30,000 nt of DNA from Armadillidium nasatum (Eukaryota; Arthropoda; Malacostraca; Isopoda; Armadillidiidae): positions 37,501 through 67,500 of the forward strand of contig SEYY01007089.1 of assembly GCA_009176605.1 (NCBI GenBank), read 5' to 3'. Numbering within the stretch: position 1 is the stretch's first letter; every line of letters starts with the position of its first letter. Both the position numbers and the translations under genes were made by a program. Under the pieces are notes generated by a model, which made no database searches, had not been told where the DNA came from, and was given only the letters and a program-made list of their open reading frames with translations. This document shows positions 14,625 to 26,038 of the stretch, piece after piece.

Positions 14625-15239
14625 TCGTTTGACCAATCTAGCAAAAATTTTCAGAAACACTGTATGAAAACATTGTCTTTACAAATAGTGTACAGTTTTC
14701 TTGATATGTATCTTAGAAAATGGTTCTGACTCAAAAAAATAAAGTTTAAATTTTTTCAAAAAAATATTTTAGCAATAATGTTTTTCTTGCAATACGTATC
14801 AAAATATCTCTAAAATAATATTTTTAGATATAGTCCTTGTGCAGTGTTTCTGAAAGTTTGGGGTGGATCGGTCAAGCAACAAGGCTCTGGCCTCGAAAAA
14901 AAGATGAGCTGTGAAAAATAAAACATTTCTCTACAACTCTTTCTTCTTTTTGCTGTAGCGTGTTTGTCACTTGACCGATATGGGCCAAATTTTTTTACAG
15001 ACTTCATAAAGACCTTATCTTCAATATATCTTCAAACAAGTTTTTGATATATATTCCTAGAAAAATGATAAGAGCCAAATAATTTTGAAAAAATTTTGAA
15101 AAATTAAATTTTTTTCAAAATTTTGTCGAAACTATTTTGACTGGATCTTTTTTTATGGGACATATATTAAAATGTGTTTCATCAATTTTTAGATATGTTC
15201 TTCCTGTAGTGTCTCTGAAAATTTGGGCTTGATAGGTCA
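14625..15239. repeat. Two tandem foldback units of an unnamed repeat
   Basis: Unit one has a left arm from 14629 (TTGACCAATC...TTTCAGAAACACTG) and an inverted right arm ending near 14875 (CAGTGTTTCTGAAAGTTTGG...GATCGGTCAA). Unit two has a left arm from 14971 (TTGACCGATATGGGCCAAAT) and an inverted right arm ending at 15239 (CTCTGAAAATTTGGGCTTGA then TAGGTCAA). Each unit is about 250-270 bases. The core TTGACC-AT...CAGA-ACACT...TATCT is shared by three of the four arms and is weaker in the left arm of unit two. There is no coding capacity, and this resembles a MITE or satellite built of foldbacks. A related piece occurs near 19741-19769. Confidence 0.65.
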
Positions 15240-15423
15240 AAATAAAAAAACTCTGAACTCAAAATAAGGAGTGCCACTGAAGTGCCAAAGTTTTGGCCCT
15301 ACAAAAATTTTACAGCAAGGCAAAAATACGTAACTCGCCCAATATTGAACATTCCAGGCCTTTGATGGAGGTTCCTTTAACATTAAGTATTGTATTCCAA
15401 AAAGAAAAAAAAATTGAAAAATG
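15240..15423. other. No recognised feature
   Basis: Sequence between the foldback block and the next LINE-A fragment. No gene pattern was seen. Confidence 0.4.
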
Positions 15424-15808
15424 TTCAAGAATTTCTGATTCAAAGAGGTTAGGTGTTCTGAGTCGCCTTCGAAATTTCTTCGCGCCACCCCAGTTGCTTG
15501 TTTTCTATAGGGGTGTTGTTCTCCCCTGTATTGTGTGTGCTTAACACAGCTGGGGTGGTTCCACTCATGCAGCTATCCTTGAGAAAGTGGAGTCTTGGGC
15601 TTTTCGTCTCATCAACTCTCCCTCTCTTACTAACTCTCTCCAAATTCTTTCTGCCCATCGAATTGTTACCTCACTCTCTCTACACTATCGCTTTTACAAC
15701 GAACATTTCTCTTCTGAGCACTCTCGTTGCATACCTCCTCCATTGGGAAGAGCTCGTACGACTCGCCTTTCAACACTGTCTCGTCCTTTCTCTGTCCAAC
15801 TCTCAGAG
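15424..15808 (+). mobile_element. LINE family A 3'-region fragment
   Basis: Collinear with about 10375-10755 of the best copy: S-K-R-L-G-V-L, then L-V-F-Y-R-G-V-V, then R-L-I-N-S-P-S-L-T-N-S-L in shifted frames. Unlike the other copies it stops inside the coding region, at TCTCAGAG, and goes straight into a short (TA)n. So here the TA array marks a break point, not the natural tail. Confidence 0.8.
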
Positions 15809-15831
15809 TATATATATATATATATATATAA
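15809..15831. repeat. Short (TA)n
   Basis: Eleven units at the broken 3' edge of the LINE fragment. Confidence 0.95.
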
Positions 15832-15869
15832 TTAGTTTGCAATTACTCGGTTTATTAAGAAGTATTGGG

Positions 15870-16210
15870 TTTTAAGTAGCTTTGATGACCTAATATATTT
15901 ATTTTTTAAATTTTCAACATCATAGCACAGTCGATTTGCTATCATTATCTAAATATTATTCTAACATCATTACTTCTGAATTATGTCGTGGCCTCACTGA
16001 CCCTCTTCTGCGCTTTCTCTCCCTGACACTCTTTTCGAATCGTTCAATCAAGTTCGTCTTTAATGTAACCTACCCCTTTTAGGACGCTTTATTTCCCCAT
16101 TCCTTTGTTCTTTTCATAGGGCATCATTATATTATTCACCATTTAATAATAACCTGATATTAGTATGATGAGTCGATGCTTATTTCCATACATTGGTGAT
16201 CCCTGGAATT
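15870..16210 (+). mobile_element. Candidate LTR end with primer-binding-like site
   Basis: CATTGGTGATCCCTGGAATT (16191-16210) resembles the TTGGTGACCCCGA segment that follows the 5' LTR of Mag-type gypsy elements. The 300 bases before it (CT-rich block near 15995-16040, then TA-rich) have an LTR-like look. No gag follows on the plus strand, so this would be an isolated or broken LTR. Confidence 0.25.
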
Positions 16211-16699
16211 TGGAAATTCTGAACTATAACTGGTACTTATGAATTTTCCCTGCCTTCTCCCCTCTTACATACTAATTACATCAATGCAATGGAAAGTAGA
16301 AAGTAAGGGTGTTTTAAATTGCCAAAGTTTGAGAATAAGAGAAAAACAATCTTAGTATTAAGGATCTTATATCTGAATTGTAACACTAATTACATCCAAT
16401 GCTACATTTGTCATTATATTTTTGTTCCTGTAATAGAATTATTGTTACTGCATCGTTTTGTAAAATAAATCGATTTTATCTGTGGCCATATGTAGTAATA
16501 TGCTTTTATATTCCTAAGGTTTTCCACCTCTGTTCTTCCATTCTTTTCAGCATATACAGTATTATTTGTAAATTTTACAACTTTATATAGACCCGAGTAG
16601 CGGGGTTATATCTTTCCGAGATTGTACTGTCTGTCCCTTACAATCTCATGCTTTATTTCCTTTAGATCTTTCGGCATAAATATATTAGTTTCTAAGAGT

Positions 16700-17420
16700 A
16701 GGTCTCAATGCCAAAGGCTTCGAAAGGTGTAAGTTAGCTTTTCAGCATGTTTTGTAATGCAAGTTCGTTTTGCTATTTTTGCTTTTAACTAAAGCTCCAG
16801 GGATCAGCTGTTTTTTTTTCCAAACATCAACATTGATGCTGTAATTCCATTATCTTCTATGAGAGCTGTTCTCAAAAAAAATAATGCAAAAGGTAGGAGA
16901 TCGATCCATTTCTGTTTTTACTTCGAGACTTCCTCAAGCATAGTCCTCAAGCATCTCAACAGCGTCTTATGGTAGACCTCCAAGTTCCCATTACTTTATG
17001 CTGAATAACTGCTTGACGTTGCATGTTTTATTCCTAAAATTTTACAAACATTTTGGAAAAGCTCTGAAATAAATTGAGGCCCTCTGTCGCTTATTAGCAT
17101 TTTCATCACTCTTCCTACGGGGAACATTTCCCGTACCATAATATCAGCTATAGTCTCTTTTTCTATGTTTTTCAGAGGAAAAGCCCATATGTACTTGGAG
17201 TACCTGTCTTAAAATGTTATAAACATATCCTTCTTGAATCTTCTTTTATTCTGGGCTTAGGTTTTTAATCAGCTTTGCCCTTTTACAATGATCACCCGTT
17301 CTCCCAAAATCTTTCACTTTTGCATTCATATTTTTAAACATAAATTCTGATTTCAAGCTTTTCACCGTTCTTTGAACCCCTATGTGTCCCCTTCAGTGGC
17401 AATAATCAATCACTTCCTTT
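16700..17420 (-). pseudogene. Integrase domain of the gypsy remnant
   Basis: The second catalytic Asp is in I-S-D-R-G-P-Q-F (about 17080-17100). The Glu is in L-E-V-Y-H (about 16960), after a TAA that replaces one codon in Y-S-A-stop-S-N-G. Spacing between them is about 35 residues, as in DD35E integrases. A downstream M-L-M-F-G-K-K fits the usual L-x-Y/F-G-R/K block. The zinc-binding N-terminus (17420-17270) keeps C-H and G-H but has a stop. Integrases join the element cDNA to host DNA; this copy cannot. Confidence 0.65.
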
Positions 17421-18659
17421 ACACACATTTCAGATACATACACTCGATAATCACAAAAGGATATATCAACATAAACCTCTACTTCGGTATCTCTATACTA
17501 AAATTTTCTTTCCGATAAATTTAATGCAGTTTCTCCTTCAAAGGAAATATATATTCTTAATCCTTCATCACCTCTCTGAGCTTCCTTTAACTCTTCGTAG
17601 TTTATTTCCATTCTTAATTTATTTTAAAAATCGGCCACACTAATTTTAAATTGTTCTCCAAATTCAGCAGTCTTTAAGTTGATTTCGCTCGGGTGGTTTG
17701 AGTGAATCGTTTCTATATTAAGTTCAAGTTCCAGTTGTTTTCGAACTTTTGCTTACTACATCGTCATGTCGTCATGACAACCATTCCTTTGGGGTATTTA
17801 ATTTACTAAGCTCCGCCTCTGAGAAATGCATCTGCCGAATTGTAACGCTCCTCGACAACTGTGTTTTAGCCAAAGCTTTCAAAAGGAGTATTTATTGTGA
17901 AATATTTCTTACTTGTCTCATCCAATGAAAGATTACAAAAGGCTTTTGTTAGGTCCAGTTTGGTGATTGCATTTTGCAATTATGTTAGTAAAGTCACCGA
18001 CGTTTGGGAACCCTTAACAATCTCTTATTAAAATTGAATTTAGTTGCCTCAGGTCTGCAACTACCCTCACCACTGTCTCGTCCTTTTTTAAAACATTTAT
18101 TGGGAAACTCCACTCGTTGTTGCTTCTCCTTTTTCTCATGCTCCGAACAACTTTTGCAGCTCCGCCTTTGTTTAATTGCATAGACTAGAAGGAAGCCGCC
18201 TTGCCTTAATATTTTATGGCGCCGTTTTTACTTTAATTTGGTAGTATAAATTATTTTACAGCTCTTGCTGAACCCACCAAGGTAGAGGATTTTCTAAGGC
18301 CGTCTACGAGTTTTTTTGCCTGGAGTGATACACTTTTCATTCAATCTGTGCTACCTCTGTTGCCATATTTCACCTATTCATTCATTTGCTCAACTTTTAA
18401 TTTCGGGTTTAATTTTAGATAAGGGTTTCAAATAAATATTTAAAAGTATCAATAAGCTAGATAAGAGATATAATAGGACTGGTCTGCAAATTACAAAATA
18501 ATTTAAAGAATATAGTCAGGGAGCTTACAAACTAAAATTTCATTACTATTACGAGAGTTAATAGTTTAATATATTAAGCTTTGTTTCAGCATCAATTAAT
18601 ATGTTTTCCTTAAAATTTCATATAAAACTATCACCACAAAAAATCTAAACATAAAATTC

Positions 18660-19013
18660 TTATCGGCACATTCACTTTCAACACTTCTACATTATCGATG
18701 CGCCTCATGTCAATATCAACGCCTAACGTCTCTCTTCCATGCACCTCTATGGAAGTTTCATTTTCAGCTATTAAGTTTCCAACTATATGACCCATTTCTA
18801 AATTGAACTTTCAGGGATTACTCTTAAAACTGCCCCAGAATCAATAATATATATCTTACCTGTTATCTTGTCTTCCACTTTATAAAGAAGATAACTTGCT
18901 TTCTTTATTTCGTTTTCCATAGCATTTTCCTTATTGTTTTCAATGCCCGCCTTTACCTCTAAAATAGGTGTGGTTTCTCTCCCTTGACCTTCTTGCTCAG
19001 TTATCCCCATCAA
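18660..19013 (-). pseudogene. Retropepsin domain of the gypsy remnant
   Basis: An open frame from 19013 to 18798 and a second piece from about 18790 to 18660, in a shifted frame. The active-site motif reads I-D-S-G-A where D-T/S-G-A is expected, followed by V-I-P. The piece after the break has H-G-R-E-T-L-G and M-R-R-I, matching the flap-to-C-terminal region of CsRn1-like proteases. Retropepsins cut the element polyprotein and act as dimers. The break within about 130 bases of the active site makes the copy dead. Confidence 0.6.
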
Positions 19014-19132
19014 TTACAAAAAAATTATTATTATTTACATGCAATTTCTTCTCTAGCATTCCTAGATTAAAATAAACACATTCGTTATATTAGCCATATT
19101 TATTAATATTATTATAGTATTCATTGTTATTT

Positions 19133-19213
19133 ATTAGTTATTATTATTATTACTATTATTACTATTATTATTATTGTTATTATAATTATTATTATTATTT
19201 CTTATTACCATTA

Positions 19214-19284
<71 letters not shown>

Positions 19285-19306
19285 ATTATTATTATTTATT
19301 ATTATC
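19133..19306. repeat. (ATT)n array, impure then pure
   Basis: Mixed ATT/ACT/GTT units from about 19133, then an almost perfect run from about 19216 to 19282. The poly-Asn peptide on the minus strand is an artefact. Confidence 0.95.
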
Positions 19307-19419
19307 ATTTCAAAAGTTTGAGAGGCTATATCTTTTTTCAAAAGAATAGCATTTAATAATGCACTAAATAAAAGTTGTAGATATATCTCTCCTCTTAGCA
19401 ATATCCAAAAATGAAAAAA

Positions 19420-20032
19420 ATAGTAGGTAGAGTTTTTTTTAAATAATTTTTTTTCGAAAGGGTGGGGATTTTAAAAAAAAAATTTCAAGGAAAAAAAAAA
19501 TTCGAGTGATTATACCTTTCTTTCTAGACGTGATATCAAAAATCTGTTCCCACTAATGCAAGAAATTGGGGCCAAGATTGTTCAGGGATATTTTCACCTA
19601 ATGTGGACCACTTTTTTGACCCCGCTATTTGTTCTTTTTTGGAACTTTGACTCCAAATAACTTTCAATCTGTTATAGACTCAGAAAAACGCTAAAAATGG
19701 AGTTTTTTTTTTTTTTACCGGGGAAAAAGCTATGTACATTGAAAATTTCAGCTCAATCGGTCAAAAAATAAAAAAAATTTTTTAACATTGGACCCCTCCC
19801 TTTTAAATATACTATATATTTTCTTCGGGGTTTTACTTAAATTGCTCTAGTCAGGGTTTACATCTCTTTTTTTGTTTTAATAATCATAGTTTTAATAATT
19901 TTAATATTAATTTTAATGGTTTTAATTTTTAATAAAATTATTTTTAATGTTAGTTTTTTCACATTCGTGTGTGCAACCGTCCATGTGTGTTTCTTTAAAT
20001 CCCCAATTTGAGTGGTCGTTGGGTTTGGCGTA
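19420..20032. other. Non-coding, unrecognised, with a foldback-related piece
   Basis: T- and A-runs alternate with unique sequence. GAAAATTTCAGCTCAATCGG followed by TCAAA (19740-19764) resembles the arms of the foldback repeat at 14625-15239. 19860-19960 is TTTTAAT-rich. The last 60 bases may be the 5' UTR of LINE family B. Confidence 0.45.
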
Positions 20033-22878
20033 AACGGGTGCTTTCTATTACTTCTGCTAACGTCCGTGGCCTCAGAGCTAGTTTCGCATCCGTTGAACAT
20101 CAACTAACTAACTCTCGTCATAACCTTTTGCTTCTGTCTTAGACCCAGCTGGACAGGGATATTTTCCTTAGTAATTTTAATGTCTCTAACTACATTTTTC
20201 ACAATTTCCAACTAAATGGTGGAGTATGTGCCTATATTAACATTAACACTCCTGTGACACGTCTCGTAAATCTTGAATCTCCTAATTTCTATGTTTTATG
20301 ACTTAAAATCTGTCTTCTTACTACTACAGTTATCTTGGTTTTTCTGCTATTGCTCCAATAATAACATACTACATCTCACGAGACTTAATTCTTCTCATCC
20401 AAATGCTGAAGTCCTCTATTTAGGTTATTTCACCACACTGAGTGGTTGGGTTCCTCTCATACTGATACAGATGGGAAGGAGGCCAAATAATTCAGCATTC
20501 TTAACGATCTGCAGCAATTGATTAGGGAACCTACACACATTCCAGATCGTCCTAACCAATTCTTGAATACACTTGATTTATACTTCATTACTCCTAAATA
20601 TAAATGCAACATTTTCCCTCCTTTCGATAACTTTGACCACAATCTTATAGCTCTTAATTCTGATGCTCTCTCTCTAACAGCTCCACCATGCACTAAGCAC
20701 ACTTTCTGGCACTTCAATTGGGCTAGTTTGGGGGCAATGCGTCGCATCTTTGCTAACTATCATTGGAGTGAATCTTGCTTTGTCTCGGGGGACGCTTCGG
20801 TCTCTGCGGAAAAGGTAGGGGCCATTATCGTTCATGGAAAGAGCAAGTTCGTTCCATCTTCAACTATTTCTTTTTCTCTACAAATTCCATGGTTTGATGG
20901 CAATTGTTCTCTTGTCCTTCGTGAGAGAGACAATGCTTATCGTGAATAGAAAAACTCCTCCTCTTATCACTCTTGTTAATTTTCATTCAACTCTGAATCG
21001 TTGAAGGGATTTTCTTCTACGGACTAAGTGTACTTTCAATAAAAGGAAGTGCTCTGACCTCCATGGTTCTCCTACTGATAAAAATTTCTAGCCTCTTGCC
21101 AAAAATATCTAATAACTTCTGTAAATCTGCCTTTCCTCCATTTATTCGCTTTGATGGTTCTGTAGTTAATATTCCCCTTGAAAAGGGTGATCTCTTCGAC
21201 CTCCTATTTTCATCTAATTCCACCCTGCTGGATTCTGGCATCCCTCCTCCTACTCCTTCTCCTGTCAGGTCTCCCATGTCTCTACCTGTAATTATTTATG
21301 ATCGAGCGCATGGAATCCTGAAATCTATGAAAGTCAGGAAGGCCAGTGGCCTGGATAGCATTCCCACTTGCTCTCTGAGGGAGTGTGCTTCCGAGTTGGT
21401 GCTTGTCTACGTTCAGCACTACTCTCAATGCCTTAATACTAATACTTTTCTTCAATGCTAGAAGCGTGCATATGTTCAGCAGATCCCGAAAAAAGGTAGA
21501 GCTCTGACCGTTTCAACTATCAACCTATAGCTCTCACTTGTAATATATCTAAAATTTTGGAAACTTGCCTTAACTCTCATTTGGAGTCTCATTTTCTTCT
21601 CTCAAATCATCAGTATGACTTTCGACGCCCGAGGTCAACTGGTGACATACTTTCATATCTCACTGATTTATGGTCTTCTGCTCTTAGAGACTTCGGGGAC
21701 TTGTGTGGTGGCGCTTGACATATTCAAGGCTTTTGACCAGGTATGGCATGCGTCGCTGCTCTCTAAGCTCCATTCCTTTTGGTTTCCCCCTTTTTGCTCT
21801 TAGTTTTTCCTTAGATCGTTCCATTTTGGCAATTGTAGATGAAGCGACCTTTCCCTCTTTTTCTGTCAACTGTGGTGCTCCTCAGGGTTCTGATCTTTCT
21901 CCAACTTTATTCTTACTTTTCATTAACGATATTCTCAACTGCACTTCTAACTCTGTTCACTCTTATGCTGATTACAACTCTACATTCCTCTATTCATTTC
22001 AAACCTGCTCCCTCTTTTGCTACTAGAATTACTTCTCGTCTTCAACTTTCCGATTCTATTCTTGCCGGTCTGGATGGGATTTCCCGGTGGGGTCATAGCA
22101 ACCTTTTGAAGTTCAACTCCTTAAAAACTCAACTTCTTTACATTTCCCACTCAAAAATACCTCCCAACTTTCCTATCCAATTCGATGGCTCTCCTGTGTC
22201 ATCTGTAAATAACATTAACTTTCTTGGTCTAAACATAAACAGTATATATTGTCTTGGAAACCACATTTCACAATGGTTGCTAAAGCGGCCTCTAAGAAAC
22301 TGGGAATACTATTTAGTTTGCCAGAATATTTTTCTTCTGAACAATTACTCCAATTATATAAGGGTCTTATTCACCCTTGTGTGGAGTACTGTTCTCATTT
22401 AGGGGGACTCCAGTTCCTCCTCTCTTCTAGATAGGGTTAAGTCTAAGGCCAAAGATTAATTAACTGTCCTCTACTTTCAAACTCTCTTGACCTGGATATC
22501 TGCGCCGTGACACTGGCACACTATCTCTTTTCTACAGGTACTACAATGGCAGGTGCTCGAGGGAATTGGCCTCTCGCATTCCACACCACTGCATCGCCGT
22601 TGTTGCACAAGGGGTGTGCACTGCTCTCACACGAATTTTGTGTGGTTGCTGGAAAACTCAGATTTGCCCGTTGTGGTGCCTCCTTTCCAGCCACCTCTGT
22701 CTGTTGAACTCAATACCATCATCAATTTTTCCTCCTACATTTAATCTTCCTCTCTTTAAGATTTTCGTCTGCGTCTACCTGAGGTGTGCGGTAGATTCCA
22801 GTCTGAGAGGGTTCTCTCGTTCCTTTCTTTTTATAAGCCCCTCCTTTTAAAGGGCTCTGCCCGTGAGTGGTGGTGATC

Positions 22879-22880
<2 letters not shown>
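20033..22880 (+). mobile_element. LINE family B, near full length, dead
   Basis: A second LINE from the same broad group as family A but clearly diverged. Endonuclease pieces: I-T-S-A-N-V-R-G-L near 20050, L-N-G-G-V-C-A-Y near 20210, I-R-E-P-T-H-I-P-D-R at 20521 and F-D-N-F-D-H-N-L-I near 20630. Reverse transcriptase pieces: K-A-S-G-L-D-S-I-P near 21340, V-A-L-D-I-F-K-A-F-D-Q-V-W near 21710 (motif A), G-A-P-Q-G-S-D-L-S-P near 21875 (motif B), Y-A-D-Y near 21965 (motif C with the second Asp lost), and K-L-G-I-L-F-S-L then V-E-Y-C-S-H near 22300-22400. It has many stops and shifts. It ends with a true poly(A) tract, unlike family A. Confidence 0.8.

Positions 22881-22911
<31 letters not shown>
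22881..22911 (+). repeat. Poly(A) tail of LINE family B
   Basis: About 31 uninterrupted A bases after GTGGTGATCTGT, the end of family B similarity. Confidence 0.9.
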
Positions 22912-22915
<4 letters not shown>

Positions 22916-25200
22916 TAAAGGTATATTGGATCATTACTTGGAAGTGGCGAGAGTCAAAGTTAAAGGAGGTTGGGAACGAGTAAAAGGGAAGAAGAAGGTA
23001 TTGGAGGTGATGAGGATGTAAAGACTGGAAGAGGAAGAGAAAGGAAGAGACTACATTAGAGAAATTAAGGAGAAGCGGAGGGAGGTAATGAGGAGTGAAA
23101 TGGAGGGTGTGGAAGATGAATGGAGTAAATTGAAGAGAAATTTAATAGAGGTTTCGAGGAGGGAATGTGGTGTAATGAAAATAGAGAATGAAAGAAGAAA
23201 GGGGAGTGAGTGGTAGAACGAAGAGCTGGGGAATATGGTGAGAAGAAAGAAGGATGCCGTTAGCAGGTATTTAGGTACAAAGAAGACTCTGGATTGGGAG
23301 GAATATAGGGAGAGGTGTAGAGAGGTGAAGAGGGAAATTAAGAGAGCAAAAAGGAGAATGGAAGAGGAGTGGAGTAGAAAGTTAACAAAAAAATTTAAGG
23401 AGAGAAATAAAATATTTTGGAAAGAAGTAAATAGGGTGAGGAGATGGATGGAAGAAGGGGGAGATGGAGTGAAGGGGGAAGATGGGGAAATATTACAAGG
23501 GTGAGGAAGAAGTAGGAGAGAGATGGAAAATGTGTTTTAATGAATTGTTGAACGGGGAGAGATATTAGAGAAGGAGAGACAGGTGAGGAATAATAAGAAA
23601 GAAGTTATTGAGGATATGAAGGAAAATATTAGTAGGGGGGAGGTGGAAGCTGCGATAAGAAAGGAAAATCGGCATGATTGGATGGTATATATGGACATGA
23701 TAAGGGAAGTACCTGCAAAGATGGTAGACTGGCTGGTTACAATGTTTAATATATGTTGAGAAGAAGGGGGGTACTTCAGAGTGACAGGACGCCAGTGTTA
23801 TACCAATTTATAACGAAAAAGGAGATAAGATGGCATTTAAGAAATATAGGGGAATAAGTCTGTTGAGTGTGATAGGGAAGATTTATGAGAGGGTGTTAAT
23901 AAGAAGAATGAAAGACTTAACCAGGGAGGGAGTAGGTGAAGAACAAGAGTGTCTTATAGAGGGTACGGGATGTGTGGACCAGGTGTTCACACTGAGAATA
24001 ATTAATGAGAAATTATGTGAAAAAAATAAAGTGGGGTATGCATGTTTTATGAATTTGGAAAAACCATATGATAGGGTATGCAGGAGAAAGTTGTTTGAAA
24101 CATTTGTGGAAATGAGGGCAAGGGGGTGGTTAATGAAAGGGATCAAGTCCTGTTGTGTGATTTGTAGATCAAGGGTGAGGTTGAAGAGGGAACTCACCGG
24201 TTGGTTTAAAATGTAGGAGTGGGACTAAGAAAGGGATAGGTAATGTCTCCGTGGTTATTTAATTTGTTGATGGATGGTGTTGTTAAGGGAATGGAGAGCG
24301 AAAGGAGGGGTATAAAGTTGAGAAGTGTGGAGGATGAATGAGAGGTAAATGTTTAATTTTTTCAAATAATGCGGTATTGGTGGCTAAGTCTGGGAAAAAG
24401 TTGAGAGGGCTGGTAAGAGAGAGTTTGTGGGGAATTGTGAGAACATGGGACTGAAAGTAAATCCAGCAAAATGTAGAGATATTAGGATTGGGGTGGGGAT
24501 AAGGAGGTGAGGGGACTGGAATAGGGAGGTGTTAAAGTGGGGGGAGAGAAATTTGAGGAGGTAGAAGAGCTTAAATATCTGGGAATGTTGGAGAAAGGTA
24601 AAAGGAGGACTGGAAAAGAAATAAAGAAAAGAGTGGTAGAGGGAGTAAAAGTGATGAGAGGCCTAAGGAAAGTATGGAAGAAAGAGAAGATTTCCCAGGA
24701 AATAAAGGTAAAAATGTTTGAGCGTGTGCCTACCGTCTGTTATATATGGGTGTGAAACTTGGGGTGATAAATGCTCAAGCGAGGAAAAATTTGAATGTGT
24801 TTGAAATGAAGGGATTGAGAACGATATCTGGTGTGAGAAGGGTGGATGGGATTAAAAATGAAAGAATAAGGGAGATGTGCGGATGGAGTAAGGGCGTAGT
24901 GAATAGAGCGGAGGAAGTTGTACTAAGGAGGTTTGGATATGTGTGGAGAATGAATGAAGACTTGTTGATTTGGCATGGTACTTGGATCCGAGATGGAGAG
25001 GGGGGGAGGAAGGACAAATTTTAGATTGATGGATGGGGTGAGGGAATTTTTTTGGAGTTTGAGTTTGGAAGAGGGTAGCAGACTTGAGGGGGACAGAATG
25101 AGATGAAGGGAGGTAGAGAGGGAGGAATGAGAAGTAGGAATGAGTGTGTTTGTGAGGGAATTGTGGCGGTACCACCCCAAGAGAGTAGAAAAGGTGAAAA
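22912..25200 (+). mobile_element. LINE family C, 5'-truncated, (TA)n-tailed
   Basis: It starts at the end of an endonuclease domain (L-D-H-Y-L-E-V-A-R-V-K, where S-D-H-Y is expected). A very basic linker follows, rich in Arg, Lys and Glu (23235-23504 is open). The reverse transcriptase frame (23830-24216) has Y-R-G-I-S-L-L-S-V-I-G-K and C-F-M-N-L-E-K-P-Y-D-R-V, in which the motif A Asp is now Asn. V-M-S-P-W-L-F-N-L (motif B end) lies near 24245, and F-S-N-N replaces F-A-D-D near 24360. The C-terminal region has E-E-L-K-Y-L-G-M-L and N-V-F-E-M-K-G-L-R-T-I. Purine-rich plus-strand codon use sets it apart from families A and B. It ends GAAAAGATATATATAC into a TA array. Both catalytic changes show it is dead. 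Confidence 0.75.
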
Positions 25201-25327
<127 letters not shown>

Positions 25328-25331
25328 TTAC

Positions 25332-25543
25332 TCTGTGCCGGCATCTTCGATGCTTCCGTTCATAAAGGAATTAAGTTTCACAAAGGTGTTGTTGTTCAGT
25401 GACGTCATATTCATATTCAGTGACGTCATATTCATGATCAATGACGTCATATTCAAAGGATTACATTCGTCAGCAGAAAATGGCAACATTTTGGTTGGTT
25501 TTCTGTAAAATAAGCCTCCTAAGGCTAGCCAAGTTGTCAGGGC
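25332..25543 (-). CDS. SLC5-type symporter, exon for helix and glycosylated extracellular loop
   Basis: An exon of 212 nt: 70 codons plus two bases (GA) that join A of the next exon to make Glu. The start is set by CGAAG followed by GCC (25543), and the end by donor GTAAGT at 25331 downward. It opens with [13 protein letters not shown], which completes the helix begun in the previous exon. A loop follows with Pro, Leu-Pro-Phe-Ser and Cys27, as in the large loop before the last helix of SLC5 monocarboxylate/multivitamin transporters. The loop has five N-X-S/T sequons (residues 31, 38, 45, 51 and 62). The first three lie in a 7-residue tandem repeat. The phases (0 in, 2 out) fit both neighbouring exons exactly, which is strong support because this exon was predicted from the phase gap. 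The intron donor runs straight into a (TA)n array. Confidence 0.85.
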
Positions 25544-25559
25544 CTTCGAATAAATATAA

Positions 25560-25570
25560 TAATTATGATA

Positions 25571-25653
<83 letters not shown>
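25560..25653. repeat. (TAA)n array upstream of an SLC5 exon
   Basis: Mixed from 25553, pure from about 25577 to 25653. On the minus strand it lies 28 or more bases before the acceptor at 25544. Confidence 0.95.
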
Positions 25654-25654
<1 letters not shown>

Positions 25655-25777
25655 CCAACTTATGAAGCCATTTGTATCATAAACTCTTTTGAATTTACTT
25701 AAGAATGTTGTGTGTAACTACACAAAATGCTTTCGAGAAATCAAATGGAAAGAGTGAACATATCTCTTTCTGATTAA

Positions 25778-25932
<155 letters not shown>

Positions 25933-25937
25933 TATTT

Positions 25938-26038
25938 TTATTTTTTTTTTTTTTTTTAAAAAAATCAAAAAAATCAAAAAATCAATGATTTTTTTGATTT
26001 TTTTGATTTTATTGATTTTTTTAAAAAATAATAAAACT

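Larger units (their letters stand above)
16650..19013 (-). mobile_element. Ty3/gypsy-type retrotransposon, decayed
   Basis: Pieces of pol appear in order on the minus strand. A retropepsin lies at 19013-18660, with I-T-G-K-I-Y-I-I-D-S-G-A and a downstream I-E-V-H-G-R-E-T-L-G strand. The reverse transcriptase fingers and motif A lie near 18120-17900 (E-W-S-F-P-I-N-V-L-K-K, T-K-L-D-L-T-K-A-F). The integrase lies at about 17400-16700: a degenerate HHCC region (C-H...G-H-I-G-V-Q-R-T near 17400), R-Y-S-K-Y-M-W-A-F-P, L-I-S-D-R-G-P-Q-F-I-S-E-L-F near 17090, and S-N-G-N-L-E-V-Y-H near 16965. The order protease, reverse transcriptase, integrase and the protease style fit a gypsy element, perhaps CsRn1-like. 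Most joins are broken by stops and shifts. The 18430-18650 segment is AT-rich and unrecognised. No LTR pair was found. Confidence 0.7.

Noticed and set aside
19195-19401. Poly-asparagine protein
   Set aside because: Translation of an (ATT)n microsatellite without other support.
25400-25449. Three TGACGTCA sites as a stand-alone promoter or enhancer
   Set aside because: They are codons of an SLC5 exon. A regulatory role is kept only as a low-interest possibility.
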